Shown here: in pieces, positions 21,143 through 29,796 of the stretch
How positions within the stretch are numbered: position 1 is the first letter of the stretch
Layout of the letters: every line of letters starts with the position of its first letter
Assembly: GCA_016190005.1 (NCBI GenBank)
Contig: JACPRK010000099.1
Span: 32,157-96,156, forward strand
Length of the DNA: 64,000 bases
Direction of reading: 5' to 3'
From: Candidatus Wallbacteria bacterium
Lineage (GTDB): Bacteria; Muiribacteriota; UBA6191; JACPRK01
Position numbers and translations under genes: made by a program
The notes under the pieces: model-generated
The model's input: the letters and a program-made list of their open reading frames with translations, nothing else
The model's database searches: none
Told to the model about the DNA's origin: nothing

Positions 21143-24100
21143 TGCCGCACGCCGACTTCGTCCATCTGCACGTCCACAGCCACTACTCGCTGCTCGACGC
21201 CGCCGCGACGGTGCCGCAGCTCGTGAAGGCGGCCTCGAAGCTGAAGATGCCGGCGATGGCGCTGACCGATCACGGGGCAATGTACGGCGCGGTCGAGTTC
21301 TGCCAGAAGGCGTCGAAGGAAGGCGTGAAGCCGATCGTGGGCTGCGAAGTCTACGTGACGGAGGGCAGCCGCCGCGTGATGTCGCGCAATCAGGCCGTGC
21401 ATCACCTGACGCTGCTGGCGAAGAACCAGGTCGGCTATCAAAACCTTTGCCGGCTGGTCTCGCTGGCTTTCACGGAGGGATTCTACTTCCGGCCGAGAAT
21501 GGACGAGGAGCTGCTGGGCGAGTCGCACGAGGGGATCATTGCGCTCTCGGGATGCCAGTCCGGAAAGATCTTCCAGTATCTGCTGGCGGGCCGCCAGGAC
21601 GACGCGGTGGCCGCCGCGAAGGCTTATCGCGAGCTCTTCGGCGAGGAGAACTTCTACCTGGAGCTCTGCGACCACGGGCTCGACAAGCAGAAGCTCGTGA
21701 TGCCTCAGCTCATCGAGCTGGGAAAGTCGCTGGGCATCCCGTTCGTCCTGACGAACGACTCGCACTACGTGTCGGCCGACGATCACGAGGCGCAGGACCA
21801 CCTCTTCTGCATCACGGCGGGCCGGATGTTGAACGACGAGCGGCGTCCCAAGCTGGACAGCACGGAGTACTACCTGAAGAGCGCCGAGGAGATGCGCAAG
21901 CTGTTCCCGGAGGTGCCGGAGGCCTACGCCAACACGGTGCGGATCGCGTCGATGTGCAACGTCGACGTGACGACCAAGCAGAAGTACTTGCCGAAGTTCG
22001 ACGTTCCGGGCGGCCGCACGTCGGCCGAGTACCTGAGGGTCCTCTGCGATCAGGCCCTGCCGACGCGCTACGAGGAGACGACCGAGGACATCCGCAAGAG
22101 GCTGGACTTCGAACTGTCGGTGATCGAGAAGATGGGGTTCCCGGCCTACTTCCTGATCGTCTGGGACTTCATCCACCACGCACGTTCCAAGGGGATCAGC
22201 GTGGGCCCTGGGCGCGGCTCGGCGGCCGGGTCGCTGGTGGCCTACCTGCTCGGAATCACGAACATCGACCCGCTCAAGTACAGCCTGGTCTTCGAGCGGT
22301 TCCTGAACCCCGAGCGCGTGAGCATGCCCGATATCGACATCGACTTCGACTTCGAGCGCCGCGGCGAGGTCGTCGCGTACGTGGTCGAGAAGTACGGCCG
22401 CGACAACGTGAGCAAGATCGCGACCTTCAACCTGCTGAAGGCGAAGGCGGCCCTGAAGGACGCGGCGCGGGTTCGCGGCGTGGAGTTCTCGCTGTCCAAC
22501 AAGATCTCCAAGGCGATCCCCGAGGAGCTGAACATCACGCTGGCTCAGGCACTGGAGCAAAGCGCGGAGCTTCGTCAGTTCGCGGCGCAGGACCCGAAGC
22601 TCTTCGAGATCGCGCAGAAGCTGGAGGGGATGGCGCGCAACACGTCGATCCACGCGGCCGGCATCGTCATCGCCCCCGACAAGATCTGGAAGTACGCGCC
22701 ACTGGCGAAGAACAAGGACGAGATAGCCACGCAGTTCGACATGAAGAGCCTGGACGAGATCGGGCTCCTCAAGATGGACTTCTTGGGGCTCAAGACGCTG
22801 ACGTTGATCGACAACGCGCTCGACAACATCCGCAAGCGCCGCAAGGTCGAGCTCGACATCGGCCGCATCCCGATGGACGACAAGCGGACCTACCGGCTCC
22901 TGGCGGCGGGTGACACCGTGGGCGTGTTCCAGTTCGAATCTTCGGGATTCAAAGAGCTGCTCAAGCGGCTCAAGCCGACGGTCTTCGAAGACCTCATCGC
23001 CGTTATCGCTCTCTACCGCCCAGGGCCGCTGGGCAGCGGTATGGTCGACGACTTCATCGATGGCAAGCACGGGAAGAAGAAGGTGGTCTACCCGCACGCC
23101 AAGCTGGAGGGAATCCTCAAGGAGACCTACGGCGTGATGCTCTACCAGGAGCAGGTGATGCAGTGCGCCTCGATCATGGCAGGCTACAGCCTGGGCGAAG
23201 CCGACCAGCTGCGCCGGGCGATGGGCAAGAAGAAGCCCGACGAGATGGAGCGGCAGCGGGCCCGGTTCCTGGACGGCGCCAAGGCCAACGAGGTCGACCT
23301 GCAGAACGCGGAGACGATCTTCAACCTGATGCAGAAGTTCGCCGACTACGGCTTCAACAAGAGCCATAGCGCGGCCTATGCGCTGATCAGCTACCAGACG
23401 GCGTACCTCAAGGCCAACTTCCCGCACGAGTTCATGGCGGCCGTTCTGACCAACGACCGCGACGACACGGATCGCATCGCCTCCTTCATCGAGGAGTGCC
23501 GGCGCATGGGAATCAGCATCCTGCCTCCGGACGTCAACGAGAGCGACACCAACTTCACGGTGGTCGGCAAGGCGATCCGGTTCGGACTGTCGGCGATCAA
23601 GGGGATCGGAGACAGCGCCGTGAGCAGCGTCATCCAGGCGCGGGAACGGCATGGGCCATTCCCGAACATGGAGACGTTCTGCCGCCGGGTGGATAGCCGG
23701 GCCGTGAACAAGCGCATCCTGGAGAGCCTCATCAAATGCGGCGCCCTGTCGAGCTTCCCTCAGAACCGCGCCCAGCTTCTGGCGGCGGTAGAGCTGGCGA
23801 TCAGTCTGGGACAGGATTCACAGCGAAACGAGTCCGTGGGGCAAATGACTCTCGCGGATCTGCTCTCGGGTGGCGCCGGGAGCTCCGAGGGAGGATTCGG
23901 CGTCGGTCAGATCAGCTACCCGGAGATCCCGGAGTTCCCAGAGCGCTCGCTGCTCAACTTCGAGCGCGAGACGCTGGGCCTCTATCTCTCAGGCCACCCG
24001 ATGCTCGGGTTCCAGCCGTTGCTCGACCGCATCACTGGCATCTCCACGCTGGCCGACCTGCCCGGGATGGCGGAGGATTCGCAGTTCGTGGTGGCTGGCA

Positions 24101-24651
24101 TGGTGAAGTCGGTGCGCAAGGTCCGCTCCAAGTCGTCCGGCAAGGAGATGGCCATCGTGATGCTGGAGGACGTTCGCGGGTCGGTCGAAGTGCCGCTGTT
24201 CTCGGAGCGCTTCGAGGAGGCCAAGTCCTACCTCAAGGAGGACACGGTCGTGCTGGTTTGGGGCACGATCCAGAGCAGAAACGGCGAGAAGCGGCTGTCG
24301 CCCGACGGCACGCTGCCGCTGGAGGGGCTGTTCGGCGAAAAGGGCTGGAAGGCCAGCGTCTGTGTCCAGACGCCGCGCGCCGGGCTCAGCAAGGATCAGG
24401 CGGCCCGGATGAAGAACATCCTGCTGAACCATCGGGGCCGCCACCCCGTAGAAGTGTTCGTGCCGGTCCGAGATCAACGCGTGGTCGTCCGCCTGGGCAA
24501 GGAGTTCAAAGTCAGCCCGAAGGCCGAGCTGGTGACCGCCCTGGAGGAGCTCCTCGGCGAGCGGGCCGTGACCATCCAGGTGGCGCTTCCGGAGCGGCCA
24601 CCGTCGCGCCATCGCTTCGCGGCCGCGGCCGCAGCCAGGGGTGGCGAATGA
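21142..24651 (+). CDS. dnaE: DNA polymerase III subunit alpha
   Basis: 1169 aa, DnaE1 size. Replicative polymerase: N-terminal PHP domain (HLHVHSHYSLLDAAATV, ALTDHGAMYG), palm with GPGRGSAAGSLVAYLLGI and PDIDIDFDFERR starting near residue 396 (two catalytic Asp) and FEDLIAVIALYRPGPLGSG (third Asp), fingers FNKSHSAAYALISYQTAYLK, tandem HhH (IRFGLSAIKGIGDSAV), an OB fold around residues 985-1060, and a C-terminal domain. The PHP histidines appear intact. Unusually for an essential replication gene it is tightly packed between hutI (ATG overlaps the TGA) and a HisD homologue (ATGA overlap). Confidence 0.97.
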   Translation: MPHADFVHLHVHSHYSLLDAAATVPQLVKAASKLKMPAMALTDHGAMYGAVEFCQKASKEGVKPIVGCEVYVTEGSRRVMSRNQAVHHLTLLAKNQVGYQNLCRLVSLAFTEGFYFRPRMDEELLGESHEGIIALSGCQSGKIFQYLLAGRQDDAVAAAKAYRELFGEENFYLELCDHGLDKQKLVMPQLIELGKSLGIPFVLTNDSHYVSADDHEAQDHLFCITAGRMLNDERRPKLDSTEYYLKSAEEMRKLFPEVPEAYANTVRIASMCNVDVTTKQKYLPKFDVPGGRTSAEYLRVLCDQALPTRYEETTEDIRKRLDFELSVIEKMGFPAYFLIVWDFIHHARSKGISVGPGRGSAAGSLVAYLLGITNIDPLKYSLVFERFLNPERVSMPDIDIDFDFERRGEVVAYVVEKYGRDNVSKIATFNLLKAKAALKDAARVRGVEFSLSNKISKAIPEELNITLAQALEQSAELRQFAAQDPKLFEIAQKLEGMARNTSIHAAGIVIAPDKIWKYAPLAKNKDEIATQFDMKSLDEIGLLKMDFLGLKTLTLIDNALDNIRKRRKVELDIGRIPMDDKRTYRLLAAGDTVGVFQFESSGFKELLKRLKPTVFEDLIAVIALYRPGPLGSGMVDDFIDGKHGKKKVVYPHAKLEGILKETYGVMLYQEQVMQCASIMAGYSLGEADQLRRAMGKKKPDEMERQRARFLDGAKANEVDLQNAETIFNLMQKFADYGFNKSHSAAYALISYQTAYLKANFPHEFMAAVLTNDRDDTDRIASFIEECRRMGISILPPDVNESDTNFTVVGKAIRFGLSAIKGIGDSAVSSVIQARERHGPFPNMETFCRRVDSRAVNKRILESLIKCGALSSFPQNRAQLLAAVELAISLGQDSQRNESVGQMTLADLLSGGAGSSEGGFGVGQISYPEIPEFPERSLLNFERETLGLYLSGHPMLGFQPLLDRITGISTLADLPGMAEDSQFVVAGMVKSVRKVRSKSSGKEMAIVMLEDVRGSVEVPLFSERFEEAKSYLKEDTVVLVWGTIQSRNGEKRLSPDGTLPLEGLFGEKGWKASVCVQTPRAGLSKDQAARMKNILLNHRGRHPVEVFVPVRDQRVVVRLGKEFKVSPKAELVTALEELLGERAVTIQVALPERPPSRHRFAAAAAARGGE

Positions 24652-25937
24652 AACTCATCGAGACCTGGCGCAAGGACGCCGCGCGCGAGATCGACGCGCT
24701 GCTGTCGGTCGCCAATCCGCTCGAGACCTTCCTGATCGAGGGCCCCTACCTGACGATCCAGTACGCCAACGTCAAGAACTACGGGGACGGAGCGGTACGC
24801 GAGTACATGGCCCAAGAGGACCGCGATCCCGACCAGTTCACCTGGGAGATCGACGCCCGGCGCCTGAGGCGCCGCGTGGCCGAGATCGACGCCGGCTATC
24901 TCCGGGCACTCAACCGAGCCCGCCGCGAGATCATGGGATTCCACCGGCGCCAGCTGCCTGTGAGCTGGCACGTGACCGGCAGCTACGGCGAAATCACGGG
25001 TCAGCACTACACCGCCCTCGAACGCGTCGCCATCTGTCTGCCGCGCGACTGGAAGTTCTCGCCGGCCGGCTTGATGATGTACCTGGCGCCGGCCCGGGCC
25101 GCCAAGGTCGGACTCATCTACCTGAACGTCCCCGCGCCCACCGGCGAGACCCAGCCCGACCCGATGCTGTTCTGGATGGCCCGGCAGTGGGGCGTCGAGA
25201 AGGTCTACTGCCTCCCGGAAATCTGCTCGATCTTCGCCTTCACTCAGGGCACCGAGACCGTCCCGCGTGTCGACAAGATCATCTCCCAGGGCTCCAGCGC
25301 CGTCCAGGCTGCGATGCTGATGGTCAGCCAGAGCGTCGGTACCAAGTTCCTCGCCGCCGACAACGACACCATCATCATCGCCGACAACACCGCCAACCCC
25401 GCCTACATCGCCGCCGACGTCGTCTGCCTCACCGAGGACCCCAGCCTCAGGCGCGTCGTCGTCATCACCCCCTCCGTCGTCACCGCCAACGAGGTCATGG
25501 AGGAGATCAGCAAGCTCGCCGGCAGCGCAAGCGACCCGCACCGCCAGATGCTGGACCGCACAGGCGCCATCGTCCTGACGCGCACGCTCGCCGAGGCGAT
25601 CGAAATCGCGAATCACCACCCGCCCAAACACCTCAACCTGTTCGTCGAGCATCCCCTCGAGCTGCTCAGCTCAATCTCCAACGCCGGCGTCATCTGCCTG
25701 GGGGAAAACACCCCCGCGGCCCTCGACCAGTATTTCGCCAGTGCTGGCAACCTGGCACCTCCCAGCCCTCAGCTGCGCTACTCCTCGCCATTGGAGGTTC
25801 AGGACTTCCTCAAGCGCTCCAGCCTGGTCTTCTACTCCAAGCGAAAGGTCAAGGGCATCTGCCGACTCATGGACACGCTGACCCGCCAGGAGCAGCTTCC
25901 CCTCCACTCGCGCAGCATCCGCATCCGGCTGAGCTGA
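24648..25937 (+). CDS. Histidinol dehydrogenase homologue with degenerate active site
   Basis: 429 aa; ATG overlaps the dnaE stop. Collinear with HisD: AARAAKVGLIYLNVPAPTG, FTQGTETVPRVDKI, NDTIIIADNTANPAYIAAD, SISNAGVICLGENTPAA, YSSPLEVQDFLKR. Key residues have changed, however. HisD zinc ligands Q259 and H262 align with L261 and D264 (CLTEDP for SQAEH), D360 aligns with Q361, and catalytic Glu of PEH is Lys (K327 in PPKHLN); H328 and H420 remain. The GGAQA loop is PEICS. By established HisD chemistry this should not oxidise histidinol. It may be a non-catalytic paralogue or have a new substrate. HisD biosynthetic function would need another copy. Confidence 0.85.
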   Translation: MKLIETWRKDAAREIDALLSVANPLETFLIEGPYLTIQYANVKNYGDGAVREYMAQEDRDPDQFTWEIDARRLRRRVAEIDAGYLRALNRARREIMGFHRRQLPVSWHVTGSYGEITGQHYTALERVAICLPRDWKFSPAGLMMYLAPARAAKVGLIYLNVPAPTGETQPDPMLFWMARQWGVEKVYCLPEICSIFAFTQGTETVPRVDKIISQGSSAVQAAMLMVSQSVGTKFLAADNDTIIIADNTANPAYIAADVVCLTEDPSLRRVVVITPSVVTANEVMEEISKLAGSASDPHRQMLDRTGAIVLTRTLAEAIEIANHHPPKHLNLFVEHPLELLSSISNAGVICLGENTPAALDQYFASAGNLAPPSPQLRYSSPLEVQDFLKRSSLVFYSKRKVKGICRLMDTLTRQEQLPLHSRSIRIRLS

Positions 25938-26279
25938 GCGTCCTTTACGCCACCGCAGCCGCGAATTAGATCTCCGGGTGCGCACCGGCACCGTGATCCT
26001 CCAGCGGCAGTCGCGTTGTGTTGCGGTCGAGGTGCTTCAGGTCGTAACTCCATGCGAAACAAGCTGCGGATGGACCGAGAGCTTTCTGTCCCATGAACCA
26101 GGATACGCAGGTCCCGGAATGAGCCGGTCAACGGTCACGTGGGTCACCAGACGGAACACGAACGCCCAGGAACCGACAATCCCAGCGCCAGTTCTGTACG
26201 AGTTGCCTGTTTCTGCCGATTCTGGTATCAGGGTTGCATCCGAAAGCCCTGGGAAGTAACTCACGGAGGGCGACGAACC
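25938..26279. other. Gap without a recognisable gene
   Basis: 342 bp between the HisD homologue and a 66-aa gene. The only candidate signal is a weak promoter, TTGCCT at 26203-26208 and TATCAG at 26226-26231 with a 17-bp spacer, about 50 bp ahead of the small gene. Otherwise I see nothing. Confidence 0.4.
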
Positions 26280-26480
26280 ATGAAACGCTCCAACTGCCAG
26301 AATCCGGGTGGACTGGGATTCGCCGAGATGATGCTCTGCTCGGACAGCGTGTTCAGCCAGGTCTGCCAGGAGATCGAGGCCGGTGATTGGAACCGGGCTC
26401 GAGCCCTGCTGAAGCTGGCCGAGGGACCCACCGAGGGCAAGACGCCGCCGTCGATGCGCCAGCGAGACAGCTCGAGCTGA
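26280..26480 (+). CDS. Small hypothetical protein (66 aa)
   Basis: ATG at 26280 with CGGAGGG 7-8 nt upstream. The protein reads MKRSNCQNPGGLGFAEMMLC, then a helical middle (SQVCQEIEAGDWNRARALLKLAEG) resembling half a TPR hairpin, and a polar Ser-rich tail. It is bracketed by a weak promoter and a strong terminator, so it looks like a monocistronic gene. No family recognised. Three Cys fall in the first 30 residues. Confidence 0.6.
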   Translation: MKRSNCQNPGGLGFAEMMLCSDSVFSQVCQEIEAGDWNRARALLKLAEGPTEGKTPPSMRQRDSSS

Positions 26481-26511
26481 GCCGGTTCCCAACCAAGTAG
26501 ACGATGACCCG

Positions 26512-26547
26512 ACCGGCCGCCCAAGGGCGGCCGGTTCTCGTTTCTTG
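26512..26547 (+). terminator. Rho-independent terminator
   Basis: ACCGGCCGCCC-AA-GGGCGGCCGGT stem-loop followed by TCTCGTTTCTT, 31 bp after the stop of the 66-aa gene. It insulates the five-gene operon that starts at 26648. Confidence 0.85.
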
Positions 26548-26647
26548 TGGTGCGATATCGGCAACCCTGGAGGCCATGATGTGGTAGTGGAAAGGGTAAA
26601 GACTCCGCCGATCGAGCGGAGCCGTCCGGTTTCCCCGTTTTCTTCCT

Positions 26648-27505
26648 ATGATGCCCTTCCCTTCGAGACGCCCCTGGTTGTCCCTTTTGGTGCTCATCGC
26701 CTTGACGGCATGGCCGGCCGGTGCACAGGCGCCCGCCGTGCCGGAGTTCGACGGGCTGGAGCTGCCCGGGGCCTCACCCGCCGCGCCGTCGAGCTCCGAG
26801 ACGCTCGAGACCGACCTGGCCGAGCTGCGGGAGCTGGCTCGCTACTCGCTGCGAGCTTCGCTGACCGAGGCCGAGGAAGAGCGGTCCGCCGACCTGGTCG
26901 AGCGGCTCGCGGAGCGCCGCCCCGTGCGCCGGGCCGTCGCACACCTGCTCAACCGCAAGGGCGGCAAGCTGGACCGTTGGGTGAATCGGGCGCTCATCCG
27001 CCGCGCCTGGAAGAAGCACGGTCCGCTGCCCAATCTGGCCGAGGTGACCCCCACGATCGTCCGGGGCGGTCAGCCCTCCTCCGAGGGGTTCCGGCGTCTG
27101 CGGGAGCGAGGTGTGAGGACAATTGTCAACTTGCGCATGGAGGACGGCTCCGAGCGGACGAGCGTCGAGGCCCTGGGGATGACCTACGTCTCGATACCGA
27201 TCCCGGACACGGAAGCGCCGACGCGCGAGCAGGCGATCAGGTTCCTGGAGCTGTGTGGGGAGAGCTCGAGCCAGAAGAAGCTCTTTTTCCACTGCGCGGC
27301 CGGTGTCTACCGCACCGGGACGATGGCCGGCCTGTACCGGATTTCCCGTGGCGCCTCGGCGACCCACGCGCTCGAAGAAGCCGAGACCTTCGGATGGCGC
27401 GAGAGCTGGCTCAATGCCGACATGGAGGCCGCCTTCCTGCGCCAGTGGGCTGCCCAGTCGAGCTTTGGCCGACCGTCGCGAGGGGACCAACCCGATGCGC
27501 GTTGA
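26648..27505 (+). CDS. Exported protein-tyrosine/dual-specificity-like phosphatase
   Basis: 285 aa. Signal peptide (RRPWLSLLVLIALTAWPAGAQA), then a mature N-terminus APAVPEFDGLELPGA, a helical region and a cysteine-phosphatase domain at about 125-265. The P-loop is HCAAGVYRTG (H215, nucleophile C216, R222), a CX5R motif; PTIVRGGQPSSEGFRRL and the GVRTIVNLR strand match Siw14/dual-specificity-like phosphatases. The general acid could be the Asp in PIPDTEAP. It probably dephosphorylates a protein or inositol-type phosphate outside the cytoplasm. First gene of an operon of exported proteins; it overlaps the next gene by 11 bp. Confidence 0.82.
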   Translation: MMPFPSRRPWLSLLVLIALTAWPAGAQAPAVPEFDGLELPGASPAAPSSSETLETDLAELRELARYSLRASLTEAEEERSADLVERLAERRPVRRAVAHLLNRKGGKLDRWVNRALIRRAWKKHGPLPNLAEVTPTIVRGGQPSSEGFRRLRERGVRTIVNLRMEDGSERTSVEALGMTYVSIPIPDTEAPTREQAIRFLELCGESSSQKKLFFHCAAGVYRTGTMAGLYRISRGASATHALEEAETFGWRESWLNADMEAAFLRQWAAQSSFGRPSRGDQPDAR

Positions 27506-28988
27506 ACGCGCCGTGAAGGGCGCCGCGGCCGTCGCGGCGCTCGTGGCCGTGGCTGCGCTTCTGGCCCTGGGCGCGCCGTGGTGGGCACGCGCGCAGCGCG
27601 CGCCTGCACACTCGCTGCCTGCCTTTTCTGGGCTGAACGCTTCCGGGGTGACCACCTCAGGGCCCGAAGCCGAGCTGGACCGCGGCCTGCGCGTCTACTC
27701 CGAGGGCGCGACGCTGAGGGCGGACATTGACGCCAGGCACGGAAATCTTCCTCCGGGTGAAGTCGAGTATTCCAGACCCGAGCGGTACCCGTGGCGCCTG
27801 GCCGCAGTGATCCAGATCGAGTTCACGGCCTACCTGCAGAAGGTCGGACGCGATCTCAAGAAGGACATCGGCGATCTGGAGACACTGGAGCCCGAGACGC
27901 AGCATTACCTCAAGGTCACGCTCTCGCAGGAGCTCGAGGCGCGCATGCGCCACATCATCATGCAGCAGCAGCTGATGACGGGGAACCGCTACCGGCTGCT
28001 GGCCGTCGACCCAATGGGGAGCGACCCCACGGGAATGCGCCAGATGCCGCCGGCCTTCTACACCGACGGCGAGGGCGCCAAGGAGATCTTGCGACGGCTG
28101 GGCCAGACGCTCTCGATCAGCCTGCTTGCCCACGAGCGGGTGCTGTATGACGTCGTGACGGCCATCCTGATGTCCGGTCCGTCGCCGGTCCGGCAGGCGA
28201 TCGGCCATCTGCTGGACCCGTCCCACTTCCCGCCGGCGCCCGACCAGGACGATATCGTCACGCGACTCGGCAAGGAAGGGCTGCCGCGGATGGTCGTCGG
28301 CGTGGGCGGCTACACCGTCGGGGCGCTCGGCATCTTGGCGTACAGTCTCACGAAGCAGGGCCTGCTCGGTTACGACCTCGATTTCAACCGGATCACGGTG
28401 ACGAAGTACGTGCTGAAGACGGACAAGTACGGCTTCGGGTGGCGCATCGACACGGCCGGATTCGGCTTTGACAACGTGCACGCCGGGCTGCAGGTGGGAA
28501 CCGAGCATGCGACTGTGGCCGTGCTGGCCGGGGGAAAACTGCAGACCGGTGGCGGGCCGGTCTTTCCGAAGCCGGAGACGACCATCCTGGCGACCTACAA
28601 GCTGGTGGAGGGCGGGGCTCCCGGCCACGTATCGTCGGCGCTGGCGCTGATGGCGGAGGCGCACATCCCCTGGAACTCGGTAGACGGCAAGCCGAGGACC
28701 GAGGTCGGCTTGCTCTATCACACGGTCGCTCCGGGGAGCACTCCGGGGTCCGAAAAGCGCTGGATCGTCGACTCTCGCGTGAGCGGGTCGGTTTCGGACC
28801 CGGACTGGAGGGTCCAGACGACCTACAAGGTCCAGGAGCGCCGCAGCAACTGGTACCTGGGCGTGGGCATCGGCAATGAGCGGCCGATTCCGCAGTCGTC
28901 GCTGGACCAGTACGACTCCCGGCGCTACGGCGGTCCTGGAGCTGCTCGCCAGACCTACGGTTACGCCTTCTTCGGGATGGACTTCTGA
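27495..28988 (+). CDS. Exported protein of unknown function (C-terminal beta-rich)
   Basis: 497 aa from the ATG at 27495. Hydrophobic export signal (AAAVAALVAVAALLALGAPW, then ARAQ), mature start with LPAFSGLNASG. Residues about 85-300 are helical (RRLGQTLSISLLAHERVLYD, VRQAIGHLLDP); residues 320-497 are alternating strands ending YGYAFFGMDF, a terminal Phe as in outer-membrane barrels. A short helix 290-310 (GGYTVGALGILAYSLTKQG) could span a membrane. No family recognised. Translated from within the 3' end of the phosphatase gene. Confidence 0.7.
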   Translation: MRVERAVKGAAAVAALVAVAALLALGAPWWARAQRAPAHSLPAFSGLNASGVTTSGPEAELDRGLRVYSEGATLRADIDARHGNLPPGEVEYSRPERYPWRLAAVIQIEFTAYLQKVGRDLKKDIGDLETLEPETQHYLKVTLSQELEARMRHIIMQQQLMTGNRYRLLAVDPMGSDPTGMRQMPPAFYTDGEGAKEILRRLGQTLSISLLAHERVLYDVVTAILMSGPSPVRQAIGHLLDPSHFPPAPDQDDIVTRLGKEGLPRMVVGVGGYTVGALGILAYSLTKQGLLGYDLDFNRITVTKYVLKTDKYGFGWRIDTAGFGFDNVHAGLQVGTEHATVAVLAGGKLQTGGGPVFPKPETTILATYKLVEGGAPGHVSSALALMAEAHIPWNSVDGKPRTEVGLLYHTVAPGSTPGSEKRWIVDSRVSGSVSDPDWRVQTTYKVQERRSNWYLGVGIGNERPIPQSSLDQYDSRRYGGPGAARQTYGYAFFGMDF

Positions 28989-28989
28989 C

Positions 28990-29796
28990 ATGCATGCCAC
29001 GACCGAAATCGCCCTGGGCAACAGGGTTGTCCGGACGGCTCGGGGGGTGGCGCTTGCGCTCGTCCTGAGCTGTGGGGCGGCGCTGCCCGGCGCGCAGGTG
29101 AACGAAGGTGCTGCGGCCGCTCAGCCCAGGCCGACGGGCGACGAGACGGTCGACCGCGCCCGCGCAGCGCTGGCGCGCGGAGAGCAGGCACGCGCGGAGA
29201 AACTGCTCTCGAGCCCGCATCGTAACGGAGCGGCGGCCTCGTTGCTGGGGACGATTCTGCTGGGCGCGGGCAGGACGGCCGAGGCGCTGGCGGTGCTGGA
29301 GGAAGCCTGCCGCAAGCTGCCGGGGGACCCGTACCCCATGGGATTGAAGTCGACGGCGCTCTCGGAGCTGGGCAGGCCGCAAGAGGCGCTGGCGGCGGCC
29401 GAGGAGGCCCGGAAGCTGGACCCGCGGGGGTTGGACGCGCTGCGGCTTCTGAGCGAGCTTCACGCCCGGGCCAAGCGGTACCGCGAGCTGGTCGGCGTGA
29501 GTGAGGAGATCATTCGTCGAGACCCAAAAGACCCTGTGGCTCCTTTCAGGGCAGCGCTCGGCGAGGCGGGCCAGGGGCGGTTCGGCCAGGCGCGGCGTTG
29601 GGCCCTGCAGGCCGCGCAGCTGGCGCCGTCCGAGCCGCGGGTCTGGCTCCTCCTGGGGCGCATCGAGGAACGGCTGGGGAAGCGGGCCGACGCGAAGAAG
29701 CGCTACGAGCGCGCGCAGGCCGAGGGTCTCTCCGCGGCGGACTTGATGGAGGCCGAGCTGGGGCGGGGCCCCGGCCGGCGGGAGGACGGTAGATGA
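28990..29796 (+). CDS. Exported TPR protein
   Basis: 268 aa from the ATG at 28990, directly after the previous stop. Signal-like segment (VALALVLSCGAALPGA), then TPR repeats from residue 50 to about 250: DRARAALARGEQARAEKLLS, LGAGRTAEALAVLEEACRKL, LGRPQEALAAAEEARKLDP, RFGQARRWALQAAQLAPS, LGKRADAKKRYERAQAEG. Likely a periplasmic or lipoprotein-like scaffold (a Cys lies in LSCGAAL, but the context is not a classical lipobox). Its stop overlaps the start of the phosphodiesterase-like gene (ATGA). Confidence 0.75.
   Translation: MHATTEIALGNRVVRTARGVALALVLSCGAALPGAQVNEGAAAAQPRPTGDETVDRARAALARGEQARAEKLLSSPHRNGAAASLLGTILLGAGRTAEALAVLEEACRKLPGDPYPMGLKSTALSELGRPQEALAAAEEARKLDPRGLDALRLLSELHARAKRYRELVGVSEEIIRRDPKDPVAPFRAALGEAGQGRFGQARRWALQAAQLAPSEPRVWLLLGRIEERLGKRADAKKRYERAQAEGLSAADLMEAELGRGPGRREDGR

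Noticed and set aside
22930..22945. GTTCGAATC resembling a tRNA T-loop
   Set aside because: It lies inside dnaE in frame and has no partner arms.
21127..23652. Long minus-strand open frame opposite dnaE
   Set aside because: dnaE motifs are intact on the plus strand and the antisense product has no domain.
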